Source: Schistocerca nitens (taxonomy: Eukaryota > Arthropoda > Insecta > Orthoptera > Acrididae). From it: a stretch of DNA of 64,000 nt. The position numbers were made by a program, and so were the translations under genes. This document shows positions 1-11,105 of this stretch, piece by piece. The DNA lies in the NCBI RefSeq assembly GCF_023898315.1, contig NC_064614.1:114235501-114299500 (forward strand), in the 5' to 3' direction. Each line of letters opens with the position of its first letter. The first letter of the stretch is position 1. The notes below the pieces were generated by a model that made no database searches, was not told the origin of the DNA, and saw nothing but the letters and a program-made list of their open reading frames with translations.

Positions 1-755
1 ACGACCAACTCGGGTTCTCACGAGGCTGTAGCGTGGCTGAGAGGACTTTGAGATGAAACAGTGGCAGCTAAGATGGACGATACGAAAAATGAATATTGTG
101 TATTTTAACGAAATTAAGTTACAGACCCTACAAACATGATACAAAAGAAGCAAGTACATCAAAAAAATCGCAGCGATGAACTCACTGCCACTCCAGCGAT
201 TTTCTAGAATGGTTATTATAAAAGTTACTGTTGTTTTAACCATGACGGATTATAGAAACCATAACAAATGAATCCCTGGAGCAATCTGATCGTATGAAAG
301 TTTATGAAGTCAGTAAAGACCAAAACACGCTGGTTCTTAAATCAAGCATGTGTATAAAGAATTACCTGAGTATGTTGAAAGTCATTCTGGAAATGTGAAA
401 ATACAGGATATCTCATAAAGAATATACATTTTACAAAGAATTATGTTGTCAAAACTATCGATCGCAGCAACAGGCTCTGTTATTGGAAGAAGGAATACAT
501 TATCTAACTCATATTCACTGTCGGTAGACGTTGGTTGACTTCTGTTTGATTGATTACCGCCACATGTTACAAAATGGCTACTCCGCAACATAAATCGTGT
601 TGTGTAATTCCGTGATTACAGTGCAAGGGCGTTTCAGGTTGAGGTATTAAACTGATCCTCCAAATGGATGGAATATTCGCAGATCGTATCGACAATTTGT
701 AGACTCAGGATGTGTATGTAAAGGAAAGAGTGACTAGAAACGGAGTACTGGCTCG
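1..755. other. no gene recognised
   Basis: Moderately AT-rich sequence with only short chance reading frames. I see no domain, splice-bounded exon or repeat family here. Confidence 0.5.
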
Positions 756-940
756 GATTAGGGAAGGATGGAGACGGAAGGCGGTCGTGGCGTTTCGGAG
801 GAACCATACCGGAATTTGCCTTAAGCGATTTAGGGAAGTCACAAAAAACCTCAGTCAGGATGGTCGGACGTAGATTTGAACAGTCATCCTTCCGAATGAG
901 AGTCCAGTGTGCTAACCTCTGCGCTACCCCTCTAGACGGA
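756..940 (-). repeat. SINE-2, tRNA-derived, minus orientation
   Basis: Read on the minus strand, the segment begins with a tRNA-like head (GGTAGCGCAGAGGTTAGCAC) and continues into a tail about a CCATCCTGA motif and the stretch GACTTCCCTAAATCGC. The same arrangement appears on the plus strand at 46633-46820, so two copies in this window support each other. Borders are approximate and no TSD was identified. Confidence 0.6.
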
Positions 941-1060
941 TGGAAAGAATTCGATTTCTCTCCAGAAGGGAGTGTGGGAGGGCTTTCAGTTCCATAGGGA
1001 TGGCAGGAGGCTTTTCACGACGCCTCAATATCAGGGGAATGAGTGCTTCCTGGGTTGCAG

Positions 1061-1699
1061 CCAGTTTTCGTGGGAACTAGTCCTGTTTCCATATATGCCT
1101 ATTGTGGACCGATAGTGGCACTAGTCCGCTTGCCACAGGCACGGATGCCGCCAGTCACCATAGCTTTCTCGTGAGGGACCTTGAGGAATAAATTTGCCTA
1201 TCTGTCCCCACATCAAAGAGGAAACATACTGGCGTGAGCAAAGTCGTTGCTTCCTCCAAATTATGGACTGCCCAATCCAAAATAACGTCCCTGCCATCAG
1301 ACGTGGTGCAGACAGTGTTGGCCAATGGAGACAGTTCGAAACCAGTAGCCGGCCGCGGTGGTCTATCGGTTCTAGGCGCGCAGTCCGGAACCGCGCGACT
1401 GCTACGGTCGCAGGTTCGAATCCTGCATCGAGCATGGATGTGTATGATGTCCTTAGGTTAGTTAGGTTTAAGTAGTTCTAAGTTCTAGGGGACTGATGAC
1501 CACAGATGTTAAGTCCCATAGTGCTCAGAGCCATTTGAACCATTTTTTCGAAACCAGTACCAGCCTCATGAATCGTAGTGATGCCTTTTGCAAGGTTTGA
1601 ATAGGAAGTTTCTGCTGCTTTTTTCTGTTTCTGCGTAGAAAAGAGAACACATTCGTTTGTCAGGTTGGCAAAAGCATTCAATCTCCCCCCCGCCCCCAA
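1061..1699 (-). pseudogene. unidentified decayed reading frame split by a SINE
   Basis: On the minus strand, 1699-1560 is open and reaches the distal TSD of the SINE at 1348-1546. Mentally removing the SINE plus one TSD lets an open frame continue through about 1334-1150. The content is not low complexity, but I recognise no family, and a stop follows near 1150. It could be part of an old retroelement or a host pseudogene. What is seen: an open frame bridging a SINE insertion. What is inferred: that it was once coding. Confidence 0.25.
1348..1546 (+). repeat. SINE-A, full-length copy with 13-bp TSD
   Basis: The tRNA-like head includes a B-box-like GGTTCGAATCC. It is followed by the characteristic tail running through TTAGGTTAGTTAGG, GGGGACTGATGACC and CAGAGCCATTTGAACC. 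It is flanked by a perfect 13-bp direct repeat TTCGAAACCAGTA at 1335-1347 and 1547-1559, so this is a retrotransposition event. Confidence 0.92.
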
Positions 1700-2816
1700 G
1701 TGGAACTTGGGAATTGCGGGAGTTCAGGACAGAACTTGAACTGAAGATGATTCGCACCCGGGTCTGATTTGGGACCTCTTACTGTAGTTGAAGAACGTGA
1801 GTTTCACTTAGGCAGTAGCGTATTCCAACTTCTGAGCAGCTTGTAGCTAACTCATTTAATTATGCGTCTTGACTCGTCAGCCCTGTACTATTTACAGGCA
1901 TTTTATTTTAGTTTGAAACAGCTTTCAGAACACTGATCTGTATTAAACATCGTAGGTCTTCACATGATTAGTTAAATAAAAGTTTTGTTTTCTCAATCTG
2001 ACTGACATTTTGAAATCCCTAATGTCCTACAATTTCTCTACCGTTAGGTCATCCTTCAATAATAAATATAGCAAGCTATATTTCCAGAATTTATGCTTCG
2101 TTGGGACGAGTTACCGTTGTTTGCAGTAACCAAGCACTATTTTTAAAGATAAAAGAGATGTAAGGCTGATAACGAGTACCCAAAGCTCGTATGTTTTCAT
2201 AGTAGGAGTAGTTGGTGCACAAGCCACTGAGTCTTATTTCGACCTCTCCCAGGTTTGTTAATTGTGTTAGTAGTTATGTTAGCTGTGTCGTGCTCCACAT
2301 GTAGGAACATCTTGCATACATCGTATTTAATTTCCGGAGACAATACATAAGGCAAATAAACGGCGATGTATGTCTTCTTAATAACAGGAGGCATGTAGTT
2401 TTCAAAGTTAATGACTTTCACTTTCCGTGGACTTGGAATATTTTTCTCAATTACGAAGTAACTTTTCACTGGACTTAAGTTATTTGACTGTGCCCAGTGG
2501 TAATTCAGAATAACGAACTTTAGTTTTCGTCATAGTTGATAGCGGAAAACTGCTCGTTTCCGACTTTGAATGTCAGATGTTGACTTTTCGTGAATTACTG
2601 TGCAGTTAAATGAACTTTGCTTGCACATATTTTTGTATTTGAAGCACTACTCGCACTACAAAATAGTTATTTTTTTTTTGTGTTTTGAATCCGCAATACA
2701 TGTGAGGCCACTTTTCTCATACGTGTGGTCTTTAGTAATAAATAATTATTTGGGTTAAAATATCCCTCTGATTTCGTCAACATCATTGATCCTGTGGGAT
2801 TCACCCATTCATTTTC
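1700..2816. other. no gene recognised
   Basis: The segment opens with a short C-run. It contains no recognisable domain or repeat. A 90-codon minus-strand frame at 2469-2197 has no features that separate it from chance. Confidence 0.4.
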
Positions 2817-3039
2817 TTGTTTATTTGTAACTTATTACGTTTATTTACTAAAAATGGTTGGAGGACTAGTTCTGTGTTAAACGTAAGGGCCTTAAGGCGT
2901 CGTATACGACCGACAACTTCTGACAAAAATGTGTCAAACTTAGCTCGTGAATTGCTAATACCGAAAGTGGCATATAAAACCGCGCTAGTACACCCTGCAT
3001 GTCTGAACTATTCGTCGGGGCTACAGATCCGACACCGGG

Positions 3040-3256
3040 ACGGTACTTTTCAGGAGGAGTGGGACAACATATTACTTCCCCCCAGATACATCTCGCGTAT
3101 TGACCACGAGCAGAAATTAGAGCCAATACAGAGGCTTACCGACAATCATTCTTCCCGCGCACTTTTCGCGAGTGGCATAGACTTGGAGGGATCAGATAGT
3201 GGAACCGAAAGTACCCTCCGCCACACATTAGGTGGCTTGCGGAGTAGCCTTTCGGG
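3040..3256 (+). mobile_element. 3' end of a CR1/L2/jockey-like LINE, degraded
   Basis: The translation includes ILLPPRYISRIDHEQK followed by a charged stretch and ESTLRHTLGGLRS. This parallels ILLPPSYISQKDHKDK and VRGTLRHAPYGGLQS in the better-preserved minus-strand copy at 20791-21638. It is therefore an older 5'-truncated copy of the same LINE family. Upstream reading-frame sequence (2817-3030) does not match that LINE and is unexplained. Confidence 0.6.
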
Positions 3257-3479
3257 ACGTCCAACAGGAAGAATCATGTTCTTTATCCGAAGATGGTTCT
3301 GTGTAGGTCACAGAAACCGCACTCTGTTGTGTGTGTACCACTCTATAATCAAAAAATGAGTCTCCCAGGATTTGCGCGTGTTTATTAGTGTGTCATTTAT
3401 TTTAAGGATTAAAATCCCGATTAATAAATGAAAGAGGCAAATTTGGTCCTTGCAGATGGTAGCAGATGATTATAATATA

Positions 3480-4031
3480 ACGATATCTAAAGTTAAAAGT
3501 AAGATAATGGCTTTCCATGGTAAGGAACATTTAAGAGCGAAAATAATAATTGCTGCTAAACCACTAGAGCAAGTGAATACTTTTAACTAACTGGGATGTG
3601 AGATGTCATATACTACAGTGATGAAGAATGCAAATTGCAAAAAATTCAACAGTTGGTAGGTACCAATCGCAGTACTAGTTCTAATGTAAGGGTCACCAAC
3701 TTTGATTCTAACTGCCAGTCGAAGAAGGAGGACTGAGGCAGCAGAGATGAGAGCCCTAAGATCTATAGCTGCTTACCAACTCGTGGATCAGATAAGAAAT
3801 AGTGAAATAATGAATGAACTGAGTGTCAAAAGCATACTTCGGAAAACAGAGGAGTGCAGTGAGAAATGGCACGAACACATTCAACTGATGTCAGAAGTAC
3901 GAATAACTAAATTAATATACAAATATACACCTCAAGAAGAGATGGGGAGATCAGCTGCATTCTGTTTGAAATTGGAACAGCCAAGGACCCCTAAACCAAA
4001 ACTAGAGATAATGATGATGATTAATAACTGA
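3480..4031 (+). mobile_element. 3' fragment of an RTE/BovB-like LINE (RT C-terminal region)
   Basis: From 3493 the frame encodes KIMAFHGKEHLRAK, EQVNTFN, a stop, then LGCEM. Further on are EMRALRSIAAYQLVDQIRN and EKWHEHIQLMS, typical of the region C-terminal to the reverse transcriptase of RTE-like LINEs. The copy is 5' truncated and has at least one stop and frame breaks. It ends in an ATGATGATGAT-type short repeat, as expected for this group. It is a dead fragment of a family different from LINE-A. Confidence 0.7.
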
Positions 4032-4617
4032 CAATTAATTTGCTGTTATTTTAGTGTTAAAGCTCATATTTCATTTTGAGCAGGCGTATTCAAAAGTATC
4101 ACACCCATATTGCACGTCCTGAAGTTCTCGTTACAGATTGACGTTTGTCGTCCCAAGGCAAAAGCACCTAATCTTATCGAGTTCGCCATACTTGTTATTA
4201 AATGCATTCAACAAGCCGTTTTGAAAGATGTGCTTTCGGTTGCTGCACCTGTTATAGTGGAAGTTTCAGGGAAAGTATACCGCCACTGGTGACAGTGTGC
4301 CTTCACTGGCCTATTTAGTGATAGTGCATTGCTGATTCCAGTTCTTTCAGACAATACAAATTGACTAGGGATAGTGCACTGTCACTAGTGAATGTATACT
4401 TTCACTGCCAAGAAGTAAGGGCTGTGAACCATGGCTGTCATAACACAACTTCATGCTTCGAAAGTGCTGATAAGTGACTCGTACTTTTCTCTGTCCATGA
4501 AGATATAATTTTAAATGAGATTTCCCCGTTCCACTATAAGATGTTCGTAGAACTTCACTGATTCAGCCATAGCTACACTGATGTGAACCGTAACTGCACT
4601 ACTGCCAACCATAGCTG
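4032..4617. other. non-coding, irregularly repetitive
   Basis: Short motifs such as AGTGATAGTGCA and TTCACTG recur here and again at about 6050-6220 on the far side of the LINE-A insertion. This fits one pre-existing segment split by that insertion. No gene seen. Confidence 0.4.
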
Positions 4618-4626
4618 CACTGCTGT

Positions 4627-5928
4627 TGTTGTTGTTGTGGTCTTCAGTCCTGAGACTGGTTTGATGCAGCTCTCCAAGCTACTCTATCCAGTGCAAGCTG
4701 CTTCATCTCCCAGTACCTATTGCAACCTACATCCTTCTGAATCTGCTTAGTGTATTAATCTCTTGGTCTCCCTCTACGATTTTTACCCTCCACGTTGCCC
4801 TCCAATGCTAAATTTGTGATCCCTTGATGCCTCAGAACATGTCCTACCAACCGATCCCTTCTTCTAGTCAAGTTGTGCCACAAACTTCTCTTCTCCCCAA
4901 TTCTATTCAATCCGTCCTCATTAGTTATGTGATGTACCCAACTAATCTTCAGCATTCTTCTGTAGCACCTCACTTCGAAAGCTTCTATTCTCTTCTTGCC
5001 TAACTATCTACCATCCACGTTTCACTTCCATACATGGCTGTACTCCATACAAATACTTTCAGAAACGACTTTCTGACACTTAAATCTATACTCGATGTTA
5101 ACAAATTTCTCTTCTTCAGAAACGCTTTCCTTGGCAATGCCAGTCTACATTTTATATCCTCTCTACTTCGACCATCATCAGTTATTTTGCTCCCCAAATA
5201 GCAAAACACCTTTACTACTTTAAGTGTCTCATTTCCTAATCTAATACCCTCGGCATCACGAGATTTAATTCGGCTACACTCAATTATCCTGGTTTTGAAT
5301 TTGTTGATGTTCATCTTATATCCTCCTTTCAAGACACTGTCTATTCCATTTAACTGCTCTTCCAAGTCCTTTGCTGTCTCTGACAGAATTACAATGTCAT
5401 CGGCGAACCTCAAAGTTTGTATTTCTTCTCCATGGATTTTAATACCTACTCCGAATTTTTCTTTTGTTTCCTTTACTGCTTGCTCAATATACAGATTGAA
5501 TAACATACGGGATAGGCTACAAGCCTGTCTCACTCCCTTCCCAACCGCTGCTTCCCTTTCGTGTCCCTCGACTCTTATAACTGCCATCTGGTTTCTGTAC
5601 AAATTGTAAATAGCCTTTCGCTCCCTGTATTTTACCCCTGCAACCTTCAGAATTTGAAAGCGATTATTCCAGTCAACATCGTCAAAGCTTTCTCTTAAGT
5701 CTACAAATGCTAGAAATGTAGGTTTGCCTTTCCCTAATCCAATTTCTAAGATAAGTCGTTGGGTCAGTATAGCCTTCCGTGTTCCAACATTTCTACGGAA
5801 TCCAAACTGAACTTCCCCGAGGTCGGCTTCTACCAGTTTTTCCATTCGTCTATAAAGAATTCGCGTTAGTATTTTACAGCCATGACTTATTAAACTGTTA
5901 GTGCGGTAATTTTCACATCTGTCAACAC
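4627..5928 (-). mobile_element. LINE-A, 5'-truncated RTE-type LINE
   Basis: On the minus strand the element encodes the RT region and C-terminal segment. FADDIVILSE (the FADD form of the RT catalytic box) lies near 5390-5410, GSKITDDGRSREDIKC near 5165, and RRDRLVGHVLRHQG near 4830. The 3' end is a (TTG)n tract read on the plus strand. Homology to the longer copy at 13239-15871 stops at about 5930, so the endonuclease half is missing. A 9-bp repeat CACTGCTGT flanks it (4618-4626 and 5929-5937) and is the likely TSD. Stops and substitutions make it non-functional. Confidence 0.88.
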
Positions 5929-5937
5929 CACTGCTGT

Positions 5938-6300
5938 ATAACTTAACAATAACGAACTGACGACAATTACACTCATGCTGATTTGTGGTAGTATTGTTGA
6001 ACGCACCGTTAATAACCCGGGAGCAGCGATGGTACACCTTCACTGGTGGATAATACGCTACTGCACAGTTCCCCTAGCCGAGTAAAGTGCTGGTTTACCT
6101 TCACTAATGGATGTTTTTTTTTCAATTTATGGTAAGATCTTAGTGATAATTTTAGTGATAGTGTGCATCTACTAGGAAAGGTTTACCATCTCTAATCTCC
6201 TGCTTCCACTATAGCACATCAAATGATGTCACTAAAATTTTGCACCTGAGAGGTACTTAATGCATTATGCTCCTTCGTTTAGTATAATTAGGGGACGCAA
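5938..6300. other. no gene recognised
   Basis: Continuation of the irregular sequence split by LINE-A. Nothing coding is seen. Confidence 0.4.
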
Positions 6301-6650
6301 CTGCATAGGCATTGGGGTTAGCTCACCACTACCGGGATTCAGGGAGATGCGCCGGCCTCGAATCGAATTCGGCAGACGGATTTACGTCGAGGGTGACGTT
6401 CGGCCTGCTACCTATATCCCGCCTTACTAAAATGATTCATAAACATTTAGAAAGAAGCGTTCACACTTCCACATCGAATAACACTAGATACAGACAAATA
6501 AGGTACATAAATCCGTCTTGGAGGGGGCGGCACTGGTGGCACAAAGGCAACTGGCCACCCTATGACACTAACATGGGCAAATCCAGATGAACATCCCGCT
6601 TCCGTGAATATACGGGATAAGCCCAGCAGAAAAAACAAGTTAGTGCAATA
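6301..6650 (+). repeat. possible unclassified short interspersed repeat
   Basis: The segment is more GC-rich than its surroundings and contains CGGCCTCGAATCGAATTCGG and AACATCCCGCTTCC blocks. It reads like a short interspersed element, but it has no second copy in the window and no TSD was found. Assignment rests mainly on memory of similar grasshopper repeats. Confidence 0.3.
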
Positions 6651-6931
6651 ATACTGGGAACGCGATATTACCTTTCTACTCTGACTCCAGTTACACTATA
6701 TGATCAAAAGTATCCGGACGCCCCAAAAACATACGTTTTTCATAGTAGGTGCATTGTGCTGTCACCTACTGCCAGGTACTCCATATCAGCGACCTCAGTG
6801 GTCATTAGACATCATGAGAGAGCAGAATGGGGGGCTCCGCAGAACTCACGCACTTCGAACGCGATGAGGTGATTGGGTATCACTTGTGTCATACGTCTGT
6901 ACGCGAAATTTCCACACTCTTAAACATCCGC

Positions 6932-7104
6932 AGGCCAGTGTGGCCGAGCGGTTCTAGGCGCTTCAGTCTGGAACTGCACGACCGCTGCGGTCGCAGGTTC
7001 GAATCCTGCCTCGGGCATGAATGCGTGTGATGTCCTTAGGTTAGTTAGGTTTAAGTAGTTCTAAGTTCTAGGGGACTGATGACCTGAGATGTTAAGTCCC
7101 ATAG
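6932..7104 (+). repeat. SINE-A, 3'-truncated, nested in Tc1-like element
   Basis: The head GTGGCCGAGCGGTTCTAGG and tail GGGGACTGATGACC are present. The usual CAGAGCCATTTGAACC end is missing. It interrupts the helix-turn-helix region of the surrounding transposase gene. Confidence 0.85.
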
Positions 7105-7727
7105 TCTATCCACACCATCACAGGAATTCCAAACTGCACCAGGATCCACTGCAAGTACTATGACAGTTAGGCGGGAGGTGAGAAAACTTGGATATCTTGA
7201 TCGAGTGGCTGCTCATAAGCCACACAACACGCCAGTAAATGCCAAACGACACCTCGCTTGATGTAAGGAGCGCAAACATTGGGCGAGTGAACAGTGGAAA
7301 AACGTTGTGTGGAGTTAAGCACGGTACACAATGTGGCGATTCGATGGCAGGGTGTGGGTACGGCGAATTCCCGGTGAACGTCATCCGCCAACGTGTGTAG
7401 TGCCAACAGTAAAATTCGGAGGCGGTTGTGTTATGGTGTGGCCGTGTTTTTCATGGAGGGTGCTTGCACCCCTTGTTGTTTTGCGTGGCACTATCACAGC
7501 ACAGGCCTACACTGATGTTTTAAGCATCTTCTTGCTTCCCTCTGTTGGAGATAAATTCGGGGATGGCGATTGCATCTTTCAACACAATCGAGCACCTGTC
7601 CATAATGCACGGCCTGTGGCGGAGTGGTTACACGACCATAACATCCCTGTAATGGACTGGCCTGCACAGAGTCCTGACCTGAATCCTATAGAACACCTTT
7701 GATATGTTTTGGAACGCCGACGTCGTG

Positions 7728-7929
7728 GCCGGCCGTTGTGACCGTGCGGTTCTAGGCGCTTCAGTCCGGAACCGCACGACCGCCATGGTCGCAGGTTCGA
7801 ATCCTGCCTCGAGCATGGTTGTGTGTAATGACCTTAGGTTAGTTAGGTTTAGGTAGTTCTAATTCTAGGGGACTGATGATCTCAGATGTTAAGTCCCATA
7901 GTGCTCAGAGCCTTTTGAACCATTTGAAC
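7728..7929 (+). repeat. SINE-A nested in Tc1-like element
   Basis: Full head-to-tail copy. Imperfect direct repeats CGACGTCGTG and CCACTTCGTG flank it and probably are the TSD. It splits the transposase just after the WPAQSPDLNP block. Confidence 0.88.
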
Positions 7930-8389
7930 CCACTTCGTGCCAGGCCTCACCGACCGACATCTAAACCTCAGTGCAACATTCCGTGAAGAATGGGCTGCCG
8001 TCCCCCAAGATACTTCCAGCACCTGCTGTCATCAAGGCTAAGGGTGGACCAACAGCGTATTGAATTCCAGCATTAGCGATGGAGGGCGCCACGAACTTGG
8101 AAGTTATTTTCAGCGAAGTGTCCGGATACTTTTTATCATACAGCATATATTTCAAGAGGGACGAAGGCCAGAGCTGCGACTTTCTGGCTACGTATCAGAG
8201 GAAGACAACAACAGCCAACACCATTACCTGAAGATGAGGGTCAAGTACTCCGCTGTAAAATGGAAAGCTGTAGCTACGCCTTCCGACGCAACGCCCGAAA
8301 GCCCCAGAAACGTATACTGTATTGGAAAAGTCTTAAAATAGCAATTATTTTAAGTTTTTAGAAGGCATGGAAAATCAAAGATATTTAAT

Positions 8390-8592
8390 GGCTCTGAGCA
8401 CTATGGGACTTAACATCTATGGTCATCAGTCCCCTAGAACTTAGAACTACTTAAACCTAACTAACCTAAGGACATCACACACAACACCCAGCCATCACGA
8501 GGCAGAGAAAATCCCTGACCCCGCCGGGAATCGAACCCGGGAACCCGGGCGTGGGAAGCGAGAACGCTACCGCACGACCACGAGATGCGGGC
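8390..8592 (-). repeat. SINE-B, minus orientation, 13-bp TSD
   Basis: The tail is the same as SINE-A, but the head is a different tRNA-like unit: GTGGTCGTGCGGTAGCG, then GGGTTCGATTCCCGG. The anticodon-loop position resembles tRNA-Gly. A perfect 13-bp repeat AAAGATATTTAAT flanks it at 8377-8389 and 8593-8605. Confidence 0.9.
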
Positions 8593-8732
8593 AAAGATAT
8601 TTAATAATCCATCCTTCTTCATGGAGTGAAAACAGGAACGCACTACTTATCCTGTACTCTGACACCAGTTTTATTTAGATAAGGCCGCAGGAATGAGCAG
8701 TGAGCATCTGTTGGATGGAACGGTGCAGTTAC

Positions 8733-8833
8733 CCTGGTGTGTGGATGAGGGTGCTTGGCGCTGATAACGCTCCTCGTCCGGCAGTTTCTCGCCGTCCCCC
8801 AGGCTGTCACCGAAGCCGCTGTCGCCGCTGTAC
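8733..8833 (-). CDS. candidate host exon C (internal, 101 nt)
   Basis: On the minus strand a pyrimidine/GT-rich tract ends in GTGTCTGTGCGTGCAG and opens a GC-rich frame. The frame encodes 33 complete codons beginning YSGDSGFGDSLG and containing LPDEERYQRQAP. It ends at a donor CAGG|GTAACT. The exon begins with the last base of a split codon and ends with the first base of the next (101 = 1 + 99 + 1). The incoming phase 2 equals the outgoing phase of candidate exon B at 20356-20615, giving an AGG (Arg) codon across the junction. Base composition contrasts with the AT-rich flanks. I recognise no domain; the stretch is hydrophilic and probably disordered. It could be a chance open frame, since the exon is short. 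Confidence 0.5.
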
Positions 8834-8990
8834 CTGCACGCACAGACACATACACACGCAAGCAGGTAGGACATTCAATAAGCGTAAGCGGAATAGAAAC
8901 ATTGCGTATCGGAAAACACATCCTGATATGCAAGACCATTTTCGTTCTCGTCTTGATCAGCATGTAGGTACATAGCCATTTAGAAAATGG

Positions 8991-9281
8991 TTTTTTTAAA
9001 GGGATACATCGCCGTTTGACTGTTTTGTTGTTTATTTCAGTACAACCCAGATTTCAACCTTTTATGCCATTATCAGGTATTTGATTTTATGTCTTTAAAA
9101 TATATTTTATGTTTTTAACATATATTAACATACAGCTCAGCTTGACAACATGTTAAGTGTCATGCAATATATGTTAAAAACATGAAATCAAATTCTTGAA
9201 AATGGTATAAAAGGTCGAAACCTGGACTGTACTTACATAAACAATAAAACAGTCAAATGGTGGTATGTTTCTTTAAAAAAA
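8991..9281. repeat. hairpin (foldback) element with arms over 100 bp
   Basis: The left arm from 8991 (TTTTTTTAAAGGGATACATC) and the right arm ending at 9281 are imperfect reverse complements for about 130 bp, separated by a short AT-rich centre. Each arm carries a conserved block (AAAGGTCGAAACC in the right arm). This resembles the GAAAC half of a hammerhead motif with a degenerate CTGATAA half opposite. No coding capacity. Probably a non-autonomous element related in design to the hairpins at 24987-25248 and 30159-30453. Confidence 0.75.
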
Positions 9282-9621
9282 TATTGTATAACAGTTGATG
9301 AGCAACATCAAAAACTATTTCGAAAAAGGTGATGCCTTTTCAAATTTGAAACAAAGTGAAAATCTGCTTTTAAATTTCTGTGTTTGAAATGTTGGACGAG
9401 ATCACAATTACAGGTGGAACGTATCTAAATTACTAAATGAATAAATCAGTCATCGGAAACCAGTTGTAGACTGCCTATGTAACAGCTTCTAGGGGCCAAA
9501 AAAAGTTGATTTTCTGTATTTCATTAAATTACTGACATAATTATAAAAAAATTAAAATGCTGCTATTACTTATTTACTAACTGGTATAATTTTACGTTAA
9601 AGGTTTAATACTGTAGGTCAT
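9282..9621. other. no gene recognised
   Basis: AT-rich intronic-looking sequence. Nothing else seen. Confidence 0.5.
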
Positions 9622-9632
9622 TTAATTAAGTT

Positions 9633-9690
9633 GTTGTTGTTGTTGTGGTCTTCAGTCCTGAGACTGGTTTGATGCAGCTCTCCATGCTAC
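9633..9690 (-). mobile_element. 58-bp LINE-A 3' stub with 11-bp TSD
   Basis: Only the last part of LINE-A is present (TTG tract, then CAGTCCTGAGACTGG on the plus strand). It is bounded by direct repeats TTAATTAAGTT at 9622-9632 and 9691-9701. An extreme 5' truncation. Confidence 0.88.
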
Positions 9691-9701
9691 TTAATTAAGT
9701 T

Positions 9702-10914
9702 AAAATACGTTATTTCTTGAGACAGCGTAACTCACAGCGTGCAAATTACTCAGACTATATTCATCCACTATTTGAGGTTGAGAAAACTCAGCCACTTCCA
9801 ATAAACTTTACATGTAATTTGAAACCTTTTGGAAACATTTCTTCCCTGACATCTCTCCTCCCTCCCCTCTCCCCAAAGTATTAAAAAAATATTTATCGCT
9901 TACTGTATTTCCGCTGTTCATGCGATAAAACTTCAGCGTTAGAAACGACGTTTTAATTTGTTACTTCTTTACTAGTAACTCTATTCTCAAAAAATTGCCT
10001 ACAGTATCCACATATACATATAATGAAGACACCAACAAAATAATATCATTATATTACACATAGTTTGGAGGAAAACCAAGCTTCTAAAAAAAATTAAAAT
10101 AGTTCTCAGCCTCTGTTGTACAAATGTTTACAGAATTTAGAAAACTGTGTTGAAAGACAGTTCTCCTACTACTGTGCCACATAGGTCTTCCATTAGGGAA
10201 ATTAAAAAGAATCGGTATCATTATAATTCACATCGTACTTCGTACAGAAATGTGAGGTACTTTTGATACATTTAGCACAGAGTTACAGAGCTTACCGTTT
10301 GTAATGAAACTGTTGTTGGTATTTCCAAATCATTTAGAGTCCACAGCATTCACTCGTTTGCAACTAAGTTGTTGTTACTATTTCCTATTACTTCATTCTC
10401 CGATCACTGACAGCGAGTAATTGCAATAAATAACATCCGCGTCGGATTCTCATGATTAAGAAAATTAACCATACTAGCTTAGAACGAAAAATCGGTGGGA
10501 TTTTATCCGATTATGGGCGCCGCTCTACGGCTGTTTGATGGGCTACCGGTAGTGTAGCTTCATGTACGGTGAAAGTTCTTGATTAGGGTTTTCGATCTTT
10601 GACCCGAAATGTTTTACACGCTTAACGTCAAATACTTAATGCACTGACTCATTTGTAAACTGACGAGACGTGTAACGAAGTGACTGAGTAGGCGTTGGTT
10701 TTCTTCCTAACCAAACAGTTTACAGCTTTACACAACTTCAGTTATAATTTTGTACCTACCTGTCGTTTCAGACGTAGAATATATATTAAAGTTTTAAACA
10801 AATAGGGAGAATGGCCATCGCTGAATGCACGAGGAACTTGTACCCGAATATGCTCATGTAATGGTTTGTGTTGTGATTGTGTTAAATATGACTTTCATAA
10901 CAGTACATCTTAAT
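9702..10914. other. no gene recognised
   Basis: AT-rich, stop-rich in all frames, no repeat family recognised. If the host gene model is right, this is intron between exons C and B. Confidence 0.5.
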
Positions 10915-11105
10915 GTTTATTCTGCAATACACACGTAAGTGTTTGGCAGAGAATGCACAGAAACACTTGTAGACTACTCGTATTTCTCTATCGTTCCAAA
11001 TCAGAATAGCACGTGGCAAGAATGAACACGCAAAACTTTCCGAGAGAGATCTGATTTCTCTTATTTCATCACGATGGTCGTTTCTCCCAATCTAGCTATG
11101 AGTCA
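10915..11105 (-). mobile_element. CR1/L2-like LINE fragment, split by the foldback element
   Basis: Contains a TGCAATACACACGTAAGTG start and a GATTTCTCTTATTTCATC block, which I associate with the 3' part of an insect CR1/L2/jockey-like LINE in minus orientation. The apparent continuation (CATTCGGAAGAGAAATTTGG onward) sits at 15931-15990, beyond the foldback element. The assignment is from memory of the family; no coding motif is visible in so short a piece. Confidence 0.5.

Larger units (their letters stand above)
6694..8146 (+). mobile_element. Tc1-like DNA transposon (family 1), interrupted by two SINEs
   Basis: Imperfect terminal inverted repeats contain GATCAAAAGTATCCGGAC at the left and the reverse complement of TAAAAAGTATCCGGACAC at the right. 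Transposase pieces occur in order: an N-terminal helix-turn-helix start (LTHFERDEVIGYHLC) from 6827, a middle part GGGCVMVWPCFSW at about 7420, FQHNRAPVHNA at about 7576 and WPAQSPDLNPIEHL ending at 7702. The first catalytic aspartate region reads VVWS then a stop. The second catalytic Asp is Asn (FQHN), so the copy is dead on three counts besides the two SINE insertions. Related fragments lie at 24735-24965 and 25461-25535. Confidence 0.9.

Noticed and set aside
2817-3359. 180-codon gene
   Set aside because: Its middle is a LINE 3' fragment and the rest has no recognisable content.
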